DNA of 64,000 bases from Halocatena marina (GCF_023276375.1 NZ_JALLPK010000001.1:1860001-1924000); one strand, 5' to 3'. Positions 17,763 to 27,074 are shown, counted from the stretch's first letter. The notes: a model not told the origin generated them from the sequence alone. Numbers and translations: made by a program.

Positions 17763-18979
17763 GATCAGAAACGATCGTCACACCAGTGGAGATTGAAGCG
17801 GCGAACAAACGCATCAGCTCAATTGCTCATCGAACGCCACTCGATCGTTCGACGACGTTTGCACAGATGAGCGACGCTGCTTCGGTTGGACTGAAACTGG
17901 AGAATATGCAGCGGACCGGTTCGTTCAAGATTCGAGGTGCGTACAACATGATGAGCCAGCTTCCAGCCACAAAACGGGAAAACGGAGTTGTCGCATCAAG
18001 TGCGGGAAATCACGCCCAAGGAGTCGCGCTCGCTGGACAGGAACTGGATATCGAAACGACGATCGTCGTGCCTGAAGTGACGCCCGCGGCCAAGATCGCG
18101 GCGACCCGTGGCTATGGTGCGACAGTCCTCGTCGAGGGAGACATCTACGAGGATTCCTATCAGTACGCGATGGATCTCGCCGACCGAGAGAACCGAACAT
18201 TTGTCCACCCGTTCAACGACGAGCAGATCATCGCCGGTCAGGGGACGGTCGGTCTCGAACTCACAGAGCAGTTCCCGGCAGTCGATACGGTACTCGTCGC
18301 AATCGGTGGGGGTGGACTCATTAGCGGTGTCTCTGTAGCGCTCCGGAACCACAACCCGGACGTTCGCGTGATCGGTGTTCAGCCGGAAGGAGCGGCCCAC
18401 GCAGCGCCATCGCTTGAGGCGGATGAAATTCAGGAACTGGAGACCGTCGATACCATCGCGGAAGGAATTGCGGATACGCGGCTCCTCGAAAAGACGTTCA
18501 CGGTCATCCGCGAGACTGTCGACGACGTGGTCAGCGTGACGGATCAAGAGATTGCGACCGCGGTTTCGCTTCTCGCAGAGCGGACGAAAACCATTGCCGA
18601 GGCAGCCGGTGGAGCACCGCTCGCAGCACTACTTTGCGATACAGTTGACGTGCGCGGTGAGAACGTCGCTGTCGTCGTGTCTGGAGGTAACATCAATCTC
18701 ACTGATCACGCCAACCTCGTAGAAACCGGACTGGTACAGCAGAATCGACTTCATCGCGTGCGTCTTGTACTCGATGACTGGGCTGCTTCACTCAGCACTG
18801 TCGTGGACCTCATCGAACAGGAGAACGCAGAGCTCATCGACATCGAGCGCAGACCACAAGCGCCGACGGAACAGCTGAATCGCTGCCCGGTGTTGCTCAC
18901 GCTCGAAGGCAACGGAGCGGACCACTTCGAACGAGTCCTCGACACACTGAACGAGCACGAAGAGATTACGGTAAAGTAA
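17759..18979 (+). CDS. Threonine ammonia-lyase family PLP enzyme with ACT domain (IlvA/TdcB; EutB-like candidate)
   Basis: A 406-residue fold-type II PLP enzyme. The Schiff-base Lys is in GSFKIRGAYNMM, the phosphate-binding Gly loop in IGGGGLISGV, and the C-terminal 70 residues (from RLVLDDWAASLSTVVDLIEQ) are an ACT domain as in biodegradative/regulated threonine dehydratases. The standard reaction turns threonine into 2-oxobutanoate and ammonia through an enamine, which explains RidA nearby. Hydroxyectoine-utilisation clusters of bacteria carry a homologue called EutB, so a related dehydration of a hydroxylated intermediate is possible. It is coupled to the M20 gene by an ATGA overlap. Confidence 0.9.
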   Translation: MRSETIVTPVEIEAANKRISSIAHRTPLDRSTTFAQMSDAASVGLKLENMQRTGSFKIRGAYNMMSQLPATKRENGVVASSAGNHAQGVALAGQELDIETTIVVPEVTPAAKIAATRGYGATVLVEGDIYEDSYQYAMDLADRENRTFVHPFNDEQIIAGQGTVGLELTEQFPAVDTVLVAIGGGGLISGVSVALRNHNPDVRVIGVQPEGAAHAAPSLEADEIQELETVDTIAEGIADTRLLEKTFTVIRETVDDVVSVTDQEIATAVSLLAERTKTIAEAAGGAPLAALLCDTVDVRGENVAVVVSGGNINLTDHANLVETGLVQQNRLHRVRLVLDDWAASLSTVVDLIEQENAELIDIERRPQAPTEQLNRCPVLLTLEGNGADHFERVLDTLNEHEEITVK

Positions 18980-19156
18980 TCCAACGCTACCACGCCGTCT
19001 CAGGTCGTAGGGTGCTACTCACTTCCGTAGTATCAAGAGAACATCAATGTCCATCATATCAGGAGAAATCTCACAGCTTCACGCCACAAATTGTGCTATC
19101 TGCTGATTAGGGATACGGGATGCGTCCATGTACGTTCGGTACACAGCCGATAACAA

Positions 19157-19165
19157 GTTTTAATT
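19157..19165 (+). promoter_or_regulatory. TATA box of the class III aminotransferase gene at 19189
   Basis: The sequence tttttaattt-like stretch (gttttaatt, 19157-19165) is centred about 27 nt before the ATG at 19189. This supports that ATG as both transcription and translation start. Confidence 0.5.
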
Positions 19166-19188
19166 TATTCTGTCGACGTTGGTATTGC

Positions 19189-20532
19189 ATGGATAGGGAC
19201 ACCGCAATCCCAGACACAGCAGCGCTGCCCGGACCTAATGCTCAAGCGTGGATCGATTTTCACTCAGAGTATGCAGCCGCAAGCGAATACTCTCACGAGT
19301 TCGTTTGGGACGTGACGGCTAAGGCGGACGGTCCGTTCGTTACCGATGTTGATGGGAACGTTCTCCTCGATTTTACCTGTCATATTGGCGCTGCGCCACT
19401 CGGGTACAACAACGAGAAAATCATGTCGAAGGTGCGTGAGTTCGATCTCGTCGAACCGACGAAGATTGCGGGACAAGATATGTACTTTGGTATTGGTGGT
19501 GATCCGGAGACAGCCGATATCCCCGGAGCTAGCCATCTCATGGAGAAGCTCGTCGCCATTTCGAGTGACTACGAGATGGACACCGTGTTCCTCTCGAACT
19601 CTGGTGCAGAGGCCGTCGAGAATGCGATGAAAATCACACACGACTACAATCCCACCGCAAAATACGCCTACGCATTCGAGGGAAGCTTCCACGGGCGTAC
19701 GCTTGGAACGCTCTCGCTCACCCATTCAAAGGGTGTGTACACCCGCCATTATCCTGAAATCGCGGGCGTCAAAACGCTCCCGTTCTGTGACTGTGATGAC
19801 AACTGTGAATGCGGTTTCGAGCGATCAGACGGTTCTCAGTTCCGGACTGCGCTCGAACCGGAGGGAGGACATGTCGAACCCGATGAAGTTGCCTTTGTCG
19901 TACTGGAGCCGATTCAGGGTGTGGGTGGCTACCGATTTCCGAACGAAGCGTTCGTCAGCGAAGTCGATGACGTGTGTAAATCGTACGACATCCCACTAAT
20001 CGTCGATGAGATCCAGTCTGGGGTCGGCCGTACAGGGAAGATGTGGGCCTCTGATCACTATCAAATCGAACCCGACGTCATTGCTAGTGCGAAGGGCCTA
20101 CGGGTTGGGGCGACAATTTCTCGTGAGGAGATCTTTCCCTCTGAGAAAAACCGTCTCGGTTCGACGTTCGGCGGCGGGGACCTCCTTGCCTCGATGCAAG
20201 GTGTGTTCACGATCGAGGCTATCGAACAGCACGACTTGCTCGATAATGCGACCGAGCGCGGTCGACAGGCGAAAGAGCTACTCCGTGACAACGCGTCTTC
20301 ACACGTCGAGGACGTGCGCGGTAAGGGGTTGATGCTTGCTGTCGAGGTTGACAGCCAAGACAACCGCGATGCCGTCGTTGCAGCAGCCTTAGAACGCGGC
20401 CTTCTCATTCTTGGCTGCGGTAAGCGCACAATTCGACTACTGCCACCACTGGACGCAACCGAGCGAGAGATCGAGATGGGTATTTCCATTCTCTGTGATG
20501 CACTAGACACCATCACACCGAGGACTCACTAG
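19189..20532 (+). CDS. Class III aminotransferase (haloarchaeal GABA/lysine transaminase-like) with Cys-rich insert
   Basis: A 447-residue PLP enzyme with SNSGAEAVENAMKI, GSFHGRTLGTLSLTHSKG, the Asp in [14 protein letters not shown] and the Schiff-base Lys in IASAKGLRVGA. The family (4-aminobutyrate, lysine, ornithine transaminases) moves a terminal amino group to 2-oxoglutarate. An insert around residues 197-210 reads CDCDDNCECGF, five Cys in eleven residues, which could bind a metal or cluster. The start is supported by a TATA box 27 nt upstream. It lies between the threonine-dehydratase-type gene and the ectoine hydrolase-like gene and may be the cluster's second transaminase (the atf of bacterial ectoine clusters), or serve another amino acid. 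Confidence 0.88.
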   Translation: MDRDTAIPDTAALPGPNAQAWIDFHSEYAAASEYSHEFVWDVTAKADGPFVTDVDGNVLLDFTCHIGAAPLGYNNEKIMSKVREFDLVEPTKIAGQDMYFGIGGDPETADIPGASHLMEKLVAISSDYEMDTVFLSNSGAEAVENAMKITHDYNPTAKYAYAFEGSFHGRTLGTLSLTHSKGVYTRHYPEIAGVKTLPFCDCDDNCECGFERSDGSQFRTALEPEGGHVEPDEVAFVVLEPIQGVGGYRFPNEAFVSEVDDVCKSYDIPLIVDEIQSGVGRTGKMWASDHYQIEPDVIASAKGLRVGATISREEIFPSEKNRLGSTFGGGDLLASMQGVFTIEAIEQHDLLDNATERGRQAKELLRDNASSHVEDVRGKGLMLAVEVDSQDNRDAVVAAALERGLLILGCGKRTIRLLPPLDATEREIEMGISILCDALDTITPRTH

Positions 20533-20679
20533 CATGGCAGTTGAAAATGCAAAACCAGCATTCGTCGAACGCTGAACGCTGCTTTCCGAACCAAACCGCG
20601 TGAGACTGCTGTGACCAACGCCCGTTCGACGATTCGCGTGCGATAGGTGTCTCTGTCGGTCGTGAGTCGTCTGTTGCGG

Positions 20680-21858
20680 TCAAGCGACAAACAGACGGCG
20701 CGGGAATTCAGAGAGCGGTTCGGCTCCCGTCCCAGTAACACAGAACGTCTCGCTGAGTTCGACACCGAAGTCATCGAACCACAGCCCCGGAATCATATGG
20801 AACGTCATATCCGTTTCGAGTACGGTTTCGTCACCGGGACGGATGCTCGCGGTGTGTTCGCCCCAATCGGGCGGATACCCGAGACCCATAGAGTAGCCAA
20901 TACGGTCCTCTTTTTCGACATCGTATTTTGCGATGGTATCTCGCCACACTTTCTCGACAGCTTCGCAGGTGACGCCGGGCTCGACCGCATCCAGTGCAGC
21001 CTCAATTCCCTCGACGACGATGTCTGCGGTTTCCTCAACTGCTGCTGGCGGATCACCGACGAATGTCGTTCGGGCGAGTGGCGAGTGATACCGGTGTCGA
21101 CAGCCCGATAGTTCGATGATCACTGGGTCGCCACGCTCGAACTGACGATCGGTCCACGTAAGATGCGGTGTGCCGGTGTTGTCACCCGAAGGCATCAACG
21201 GGACAATAGACGGATAGTCTCCGCCGTACTCGTCCGTTCCGTCGATGAGAGCTGTGTAGATCGATCGAGCCGCCTCGTACTCTGGAACTCCCTCGGAGAT
21301 AGCGTTGAGCCCCGCCTGCATTGCATTCTCGGAGATCCGGGCGGCTTGGCGCATGTATTCGAGTTCCTGTTCAGACTTCTTTACGCGCACCCAGTTGACG
21401 AGGAGCGTCGCATCTTCGAACTCGGCCACAGGAAGGTTCTTTTGTAGACGTATGTAGGACTTCGCTGTGAAATAGTAGGCATCCATCTCAAGACCGACGC
21501 GACCGTCGTCGACGCCAAGATCCTCCAATACCGCGGCGAAGAAGTCCATCGGATGGAGATCAACCGGAGAGTGTACGTGGTCGTCGCTGTAGGCTCGAAT
21601 GCTCTCCTCGGAAAGACGGGTCGTCGCCCGTGCTCCATTGGCGTCCATCTCGCGGCCCACCCAGATCGGTTCGTCTCGGTTCCGGGTCACCACAATCCCT
21701 TGATGGACGTAGAATGACCAGCCATCGTAGCCGGTGAGGTAGTTCATGTTAGCCGGATCGCTGACGATGATTGCGTCCAGTCCTTCTTCTGCCATCCGTT
21801 CTTTCGTTCGGGCAATGCGCCGGTCGTACTCGCTGCTGTCGAACACCGCCTGAGACAT
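20680..21858 (-). CDS. doeA: Ectoine hydrolase-like protein (DoeA/EutD, M24 peptidase family)
   Basis: A 392-residue pita-bread-fold protein with the creatinase N-terminal domain (about 1-150) and the M24 domain (about 160-390). Several stretches match what I know of ectoine hydrolase: LTGYDGWSFYVHQ, DANGAR, the LGYPPDWGEHTASIRPGD segment, FHMIPGLW and the C-terminal EFPRRLFV. The two Asp metal ligands of true prolidases are not kept (IIELSG and HSPLART instead), as expected for the metal-independent creatinase/ectoine hydrolase branch. It would open ectoine to N-acetyl-L-2,4-diaminobutyrate. A TATA box lies at 21892-21898 and a GGTGA ribosome-binding motif sits just upstream of the ATG. It is divergent from the BCCT transporter unit. 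Confidence 0.83.
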   Translation of the reverse strand: MSQAVFDSSEYDRRIARTKERMAEEGLDAIIVSDPANMNYLTGYDGWSFYVHQGIVVTRNRDEPIWVGREMDANGARATTRLSEESIRAYSDDHVHSPVDLHPMDFFAAVLEDLGVDDGRVGLEMDAYYFTAKSYIRLQKNLPVAEFEDATLLVNWVRVKKSEQELEYMRQAARISENAMQAGLNAISEGVPEYEAARSIYTALIDGTDEYGGDYPSIVPLMPSGDNTGTPHLTWTDRQFERGDPVIIELSGCRHRYHSPLARTTFVGDPPAAVEETADIVVEGIEAALDAVEPGVTCEAVEKVWRDTIAKYDVEKEDRIGYSMGLGYPPDWGEHTASIRPGDETVLETDMTFHMIPGLWFDDFGVELSETFCVTGTGAEPLSEFPRRLFVA

Positions 21859-21891
21859 GCTGAATTCTCACCTGAAAATGTGCGAAGACAG

Positions 21892-21898
21892 TATAAAT
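21892..21898 (-). promoter_or_regulatory. TATA box of the doeA-like gene
   Basis: The minus strand reads ATTTATA about 37 nt upstream of the ATG at 21858. With initiation about 27 nt downstream this gives a short leader that contains the GGTGA motif (21867-21872). Confidence 0.5.
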
Positions 21899-22133
21899 GT
21901 TTTTTGTACATGAAACAACAATACATCGCTATAAAATAACAAATAGTACAATTTCATATTCGCTGTCCGGGCCCATCTCTCCAGTTCAGTGCTGCTCAGC
22001 AATTACTCTGAAGAAAAATCCGTCTCATCATGTGTCAACATGCGATTCTGAAAAGCACAACATTTAATACCACCTAACCCAAGCGAAAGGACGAGTGGTA
22101 CCGTATAGCATAATTAACGGAACTGAAACACAC

Positions 22134-22283
22134 ATGACTCAGACACAAAACGGAGAGTACGGATCCGGAGAGGCGTTGCAAGAACAACGACGAATTCAAG
22201 GCACCGATACAGACAGATCACTCGTTTCGCCGGGAGCAGCGTATCGGGTGAGAACGACACGTTCCACAGCACAGTATCAATGA
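22134..22283 (+). CDS. Small protein upstream of, and overlapping, the BCCT transporter gene
   Basis: A 49-residue ORF (start MTQTQNGEYGSGEAL) whose stop codon overlaps the transporter start as ATGA (22280-22283). It is hydrophilic with a Gln/Arg-rich middle, has no motif that I recognise and no membrane segment. A TATA-like ataattaac (22109-22117) lies about 20 nt before the ATG. The overlap suggests translational coupling with the transporter, so it may be a true small protein or only a leader peptide. Codon composition gives weak support. Confidence 0.4.
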   Translation: MTQTQNGEYGSGEALQEQRRIQGTDTDRSLVSPGAAYRVRTTRSTAQYQ

Positions 22284-23905
22284 GTCAATCGAACGATCAA
22301 GGCCCGCTTGAAGAATTCGTCGAAGAAATCGAACCGGTGATCTTTGCGTTCGGTGCGGGGATCACGCTGTTGTTCGTCGCCATCTTTGCGTACAAACCTG
22401 AGACAGCAGGAGACATCGTCACGAGAGCAAATGACCTCGTACTTGCGCACTTCAATTGGGCGTTCCTTGTCATCATGCTCTTTTTCGTCCTCTTTCTCGG
22501 ATTCCTCATCTTTGGTCCGTGGGGAAATCTCCGGTTTGGTGACGAGCCACCGGAATTCAGCTATTTTTCGTACTTTACGATGATGTACTCTGCGGGTCTT
22601 GCGGCCGGAATCGTCTTCTGGGGACCGGCTGAATCACTCATTCATTACGCATCCGTTCCGCCGCTGTACGACGTACCAGCGAAGTCAACAGCCGCAATGC
22701 CGATCGCGCTGCAGTACTCGCTGTTCCACTGGGGACTCACCCAGTGGTCCTGCTTCACCGTGATGGGAATCGGTATCGGATACTACGTCTACAACCACGA
22801 TGCACCCCTCCGCGTCTCCTCGGTACTCACTCCATTCATCGGTGCCGACAGCATCAAAGATAGTTACTGGGCAACGATCATCGACATCCTCGCGGTGTTC
22901 GCTACGCTCGGTGGCGTTGCAACTTCGCTCGGATTCATTGGGAGCCAGTTTCTCACCGGCCTTAACTACAGATGGGGGATTGAACTGAACGACCTCTTGA
23001 CCATCGGAGTCATCACAGGCATGACGGTCATTTTCACCGCTTCGTTGGTTTTAGGGATTGACCGCGGAATCCGGCGGCTCTCGAACTTCAATATGACATT
23101 GTTCGGCGTGTTGATGATCGGCACACTCATCGTTGGGCCGACGTGGGCCATTCTTCAAGTCGGCACGCAGGCGATGGCTGGATTCATCGGCGACTTTTTC
23201 AAAATGAGCTTGTTCACCCACGTTGCCGGAGGCGGCGAATGGGCGAACACGTGGACCGTCTTTTACTGGGCGTGGCCACTCGCGTGGTCGCCGTTCGCAG
23301 GCCTATTTATCGCGCGGATCTCTCGTGGTCGGAGTGTCCGCGAGGTTGCCTTTACTGGTATTGGTGCAACCGCAATGGCGACGATTCCGTGGTTTATTGT
23401 TCTCGGAGGGGCCGGTCTCCAGTTGCAAAACAGCGGTGCTGCAAATCTATTGGGGCCGATCCAAAACCCAAGTCTCGGTGAATCTGTCTCCGGGTACGTG
23501 CTCTTCGGTGCTCTGCCCTTCGGATCGATTTTCCTCTTTTTCTTTTTACTCCTCGTGATGACCTTCTTTGTCACGTCCGCCGATTCATCGACGCTTGCCG
23601 TCTCGATGATGGTTACGGGCGGGAAAGAAGAGCCCTCTGCAGGCAACCGCATCTTCTGGGGAGTGCTGCAGGGTTTGGTCGCCTCTATCCTCATGGTTAT
23701 CGGCGGTGTGGATGCACTCCAGATGGCTGCGATCATCACCGGAGGACCGTTTGCAATCGTCGGGCTCGTCGCCTGTGTCGGCCTAATACGGTCGTTTCGG
23801 AAGAAGCATGGAAATCTTCTCCTTCAAGAGGAGACAGTCATCTTCGGGTGGTCGGAAAAGGAAACGACGGAGCACCAACAGAAAGTTGAACCAAACGATG
23901 ATTGA
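22280..23905 (+). CDS. BCCT-family compatible-solute transporter
   Basis: A 541-residue secondary carrier with about 12 membrane segments of the betaine/carnitine/choline transporter family. Family signatures: LFHWGLTQWSCFTVMGIGIGY (segment 4 region) and WTVFYWAWPLAWSPFAGLFIARISRGRSVREV (segment 8 region). In the second, a Pro stands where family members usually have a Trp of the substrate-binding aromatic box, so the substrate may differ from glycine betaine. The family takes up betaine, choline, carnitine or ectoines with Na+ or H+. The cluster context (ectoine hydrolase-like gene divergent next door) points to ectoine or hydroxyectoine. Confidence 0.92.
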   Translation: MSQSNDQGPLEEFVEEIEPVIFAFGAGITLLFVAIFAYKPETAGDIVTRANDLVLAHFNWAFLVIMLFFVLFLGFLIFGPWGNLRFGDEPPEFSYFSYFTMMYSAGLAAGIVFWGPAESLIHYASVPPLYDVPAKSTAAMPIALQYSLFHWGLTQWSCFTVMGIGIGYYVYNHDAPLRVSSVLTPFIGADSIKDSYWATIIDILAVFATLGGVATSLGFIGSQFLTGLNYRWGIELNDLLTIGVITGMTVIFTASLVLGIDRGIRRLSNFNMTLFGVLMIGTLIVGPTWAILQVGTQAMAGFIGDFFKMSLFTHVAGGGEWANTWTVFYWAWPLAWSPFAGLFIARISRGRSVREVAFTGIGATAMATIPWFIVLGGAGLQLQNSGAANLLGPIQNPSLGESVSGYVLFGALPFGSIFLFFFLLLVMTFFVTSADSSTLAVSMMVTGGKEEPSAGNRIFWGVLQGLVASILMVIGGVDALQMAAIITGGPFAIVGLVACVGLIRSFRKKHGNLLLQEETVIFGWSEKETTEHQQKVEPNDD

Positions 23906-24706
23906 CGTTCGGTAGTGGAGCGTGCTGTGATTGTTCGGCACACCCGCTATCGTTTCTCGACACTGCTTGGTTTGAGGGGTGTGTTATTACTCTGGTAGCG
24001 ACTCTATGCTGAATACACCCAAACGAATGACTCGCGCTAAAAGCCAGAGCATCGACTCGAACAACGCAGACAGTTTTCACGTATCACACGGCTAGAAGAC
24101 AGATCCAGCTGACAGCGAATACGTGTATATAAATTTTCCATCATAATGCATGACAATCACCGAGATATGAAAATTTCCTATTACAGTTTACGAATTAAGT
24201 GGATTTAGATTGTTTGTAGTACTGAATACGAAGCGTTCAAGAGATCGACTCACCGCGATCATGCGTTAAGATTGTTATATTCTGATTGGATATTCGAGGT
24301 ACTAGTTGCAGTCAAAACAGTTAGAGAGATAGTGCATATCCAGTTCTGTATGGCTTAATGGATCTAATCCGAGCCGTCAGTTCGTTCGTCGTGTATTCCT
24401 GATCAAATATCGATATATCAATGGTGAAAATTAGAAACTACTTGAGACAGCATTCCGATTCAAGGACAGACATACTACTAGATTCAATAATATCTTTTTT
24501 ATTGCTACTTATGGCAGATGAACCAGAGATTGTGGATTTATTTACTATATAGTGTCATATAGGACACTCTCATCTCGCATCGTCCGGCCACGATAACAAA
24601 GGTAATAGATCAGCGATCGAGGAGCATTACGATCTGCGTTCGATTCGCTCACATCGTGCCTTCGTAAACTGGTGAGAATCGAGCAGTCTGTTGAATCATC
24701 GCAGGA
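23906..24706. other. AT-rich intergenic region, no gene seen
   Basis: About 800 bp between convergent genes (BCCT transporter and thioredoxin). It is clearly richer in A+T than its surroundings from about 24110. The only structure noted is a short hairpin GTGTC-ATATAG-GACAC near 24555-24570, which could end transcription. The ORFs here are short and lack haloarchaeal composition. Confidence 0.5.
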
Positions 24707-25120
24707 TCAGCTGTACTGATCGATAACGTCGATGAGTGCTGCTTTGTTCTGCATCCCGACGAGTTGTTCTACTGGCTCTCCATCGGCAAACAAGATCAGT
24801 GTGGGGACCCCTCGAACACTGAATTCGGTAGCAAGGCGCTGATTAGCGTCGATGTCGACTTTGGCGACTGCTGCATCGGTTTCGGCGGCGATTTCTTCAA
24901 CAGTTGGCTCGATCATCTTACATGGACCGCACCAATCTGCGTAGAAATCAACGAGGACAACCCTGTGCGTTTCTGTGGCGTCCGTCAGCTGCGATTGCCC
25001 CTCGATGTGGATCGGATCGGAGGGGCTGTCAGTAGTGCCGACACCGTCGTTCTCGTGTGTTTCCTGTAGCTCCGCGAGTTTCTGCTCGCGGATCTCATCG
25101 ATTGATCGATTCTCAGTCAT
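24707..25120 (-). CDS. Thioredoxin
   Basis: A 137-residue protein with a helical, charged N-terminal extension of about 50 residues followed by a complete thioredoxin fold. The redox motif is DFYADWCGPCKMIEP; the cis-Pro loop is RGVPTLILFADG. It would reduce disulfides in the cytosol with a thioredoxin reductase encoded elsewhere. The extension has no signal peptide. The ATG at 25120 was chosen; a GTG one codon earlier is possible. It ends convergently toward the BCCT gene and starts 51 bp after the gamma-glutamyltransferase stop, on the same strand. Confidence 0.93.
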   Translation of the reverse strand: MTENRSIDEIREQKLAELQETHENDGVGTTDSPSDPIHIEGQSQLTDATETHRVVLVDFYADWCGPCKMIEPTVEEIAAETDAAVAKVDIDANQRLATEFSVRGVPTLILFADGEPVEQLVGMQNKAALIDVIDQYS

Positions 25121-25173
25121 CACGTTCTGGTATGTGGTGGACGATCTTAATTCTTCAGCACAGGAGCAATCCT

Positions 25174-27048
25174 CTACAGCCCGACGACCGATCCATCGCG
25201 GCGACCGTCGGCCACCCCGAGATACGCACCGTCCTGTGCGAAAATCGCTTGAGCGTTCCCGAGCGGCATCGGCTCGTCGGCAAACTCGTGGCCGAGTGCT
25301 TGAAGCTGCTGGCGGGCCTCTGATGGCAATCCAGGTTCCCAGATCACTTCCGGGTCAACGTCGTCGTAGAGACGTGGCTCTGCAATGGCCTCTGCGGGAC
25401 TCATGCCGAACTCCGCGACGTTGAGGATGATTTGTGCAACTGTCGTGATGATGGTCTTTCCACCGGGGGAGCCGACCGTCATGAACGGCGCTCCGTCCTT
25501 GAAGACGATCGTCGGACTTGTGCTGCTGAGCGGTCGTTTTGTGGGCTCGACTTCGTTCGGTCCACCCGGTTTTGCATCGAAATCCGTCAGTTCGTTGTTC
25601 AGCATGAATCCGTGGTCGGGAACCATGATCCCCGTTCCGAAGAACTGTTCGATAGTGCTTGTCCACGAGACGAGATTCCCCTCGCTGTCTGCGGTAGTGA
25701 AGTGCGTTGTCTGACCGAGATCGCTCTGTAGCGAACTCGCTGCACGCTTTTGATTCGTGCGTTCACTTGGTGCCGTGTTGCTCTCATTCTGGGCAACGAT
25801 TCGGTACGGTTGACCGGGTTGGTGGTCCCACGGATTCCCTGGTTCGACGCCAGCAAGATCAGCGCTCTCGAAGTCGATCAGGCTGCGTCGTTGATCGACG
25901 TACTCCTCGTCTAGCAATCCTTGCCACGGTACGTCGACGAGCGCTTTATCGCCCATGTACTCGCCGCGGTCGGCGTACGCCAGATGGAACGCTTCGATCA
26001 GTGCGTGATAGGTCTCTGGCGATCGTCGGCCGTACTGACGGAGATCGAGCTTCTCAAGCAGTTGAAGGATCTGCGCAATCGTCAATCCACCCGAGCTCGG
26101 CAGTGACTGTGTCCGAACGGTCAGATCTCCATACTCCCCAACGTCCGGGTGATCGATCGTGACGTTGTATCTAGCGAGATCCTTCTCAGTCATGCTGCCG
26201 CCGTGTTTCTGTACGACGCCAGCGGTTGCGGAGGCGATTTCACCGCCGTAAAACGCACCGATCCCCTTATTTTTGATCTGCCGGAACGTCTCGGCTAAGT
26301 CTTCTTGGACCAGCGTCTCACCCGCTTTGAGCGGAGTCCCACCGGGAGTGAACACCGACCGAGCAGCGTCGTTGAATTTGCTCTGTTCCTCTTGAATCAC
26401 GCTTGCGAGGTGTTCATCAACTGTGACGGGGCAAGCACCACTTGCCAGTTCGATTCCCGGTGTAATCAGCTTTGAGAGTTCCTGCGTTCCGAACCGCTTG
26501 AGAGCTACATCGCACGCTCTGAGAGTTCCTGGCACTCCGACCGCTTCACCGAGCGTGATCCGCTTTTCAAACGGGATCGGTTCACCTTGATCGTCCAGAA
26601 ACATATCCGCTGTTGCCCCGAGAGGTGCCCGCTCACGGTTGTCAATAGCGTAGAGTTCGTCCTCTTCGGCGACGTAGACGAGCATAAATCCGCCACCACC
26701 GATTCCCGAGCCGTGGGGTTGTGTTACGTTCAGTGCGAACTGAACCGCGACCGCAGCGTCGATCGCATTTCCACCATTCTGGAGCACGTCGACTCCGACC
26801 GCAGTTGCTTGGGGATGGACAGTCGAGACCATTCCTTCCGAACTCCGAGCCGTGTCCGGTGTTCGCCGCCGTTCATCATTGTTGCCATCCTCCGTAGACG
26901 CTCGGACGGCAGAGACGGGTATCGCACTCGCGCCAAGCGCAGCGGCCGATCCTTTTAGAAACGTCCGTCGATACGTGGTCGCCGTTCGTTCGTCCACCGT
27001 CAATTGATCCTCGTGTCTGTCCTCGCCACCGTCCTCGTTTGCTGTCAT
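25174..27048 (-). CDS. ggt: Gamma-glutamyltransferase, Tat-exported
   Basis: A 624-residue Ntn-hydrolase precursor. A twin-arginine signal is seen near residues 20-50 (RRTFLKGSAAALGASAIPVSA), so it is exported folded. The family segments follow: MVSTVHPQATAVGVDVLQNGGNAIDAAVAV, GIGGGGFMLVY, SSGGLTIAQ, and the self-cleavage site with nucleophile Thr in GQTTHFTTADSEGN, about two thirds along, then TIEQFFGTG and GSPGGKTII. It transfers or hydrolyses gamma-glutamyl groups of peptides such as gamma-glutamylcysteine, the haloarchaeal thiol. The ATG at 27048 leads into the signal; a TATA box (27075-27083) lies about 30 nt upstream. Confidence 0.93.
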   Translation of the reverse strand: MTANEDGGEDRHEDQLTVDERTATTYRRTFLKGSAAALGASAIPVSAVRASTEDGNNDERRRTPDTARSSEGMVSTVHPQATAVGVDVLQNGGNAIDAAVAVQFALNVTQPHGSGIGGGGFMLVYVAEEDELYAIDNRERAPLGATADMFLDDQGEPIPFEKRITLGEAVGVPGTLRACDVALKRFGTQELSKLITPGIELASGACPVTVDEHLASVIQEEQSKFNDAARSVFTPGGTPLKAGETLVQEDLAETFRQIKNKGIGAFYGGEIASATAGVVQKHGGSMTEKDLARYNVTIDHPDVGEYGDLTVRTQSLPSSGGLTIAQILQLLEKLDLRQYGRRSPETYHALIEAFHLAYADRGEYMGDKALVDVPWQGLLDEEYVDQRRSLIDFESADLAGVEPGNPWDHQPGQPYRIVAQNESNTAPSERTNQKRAASSLQSDLGQTTHFTTADSEGNLVSWTSTIEQFFGTGIMVPDHGFMLNNELTDFDAKPGGPNEVEPTKRPLSSTSPTIVFKDGAPFMTVGSPGGKTIITTVAQIILNVAEFGMSPAEAIAEPRLYDDVDPEVIWEPGLPSEARQQLQALGHEFADEPMPLGNAQAIFAQDGAYLGVADGRRDGSVVGL

Positions 27049-27074
27049 GACATGTTCCTGTCTCACTTCCACAC

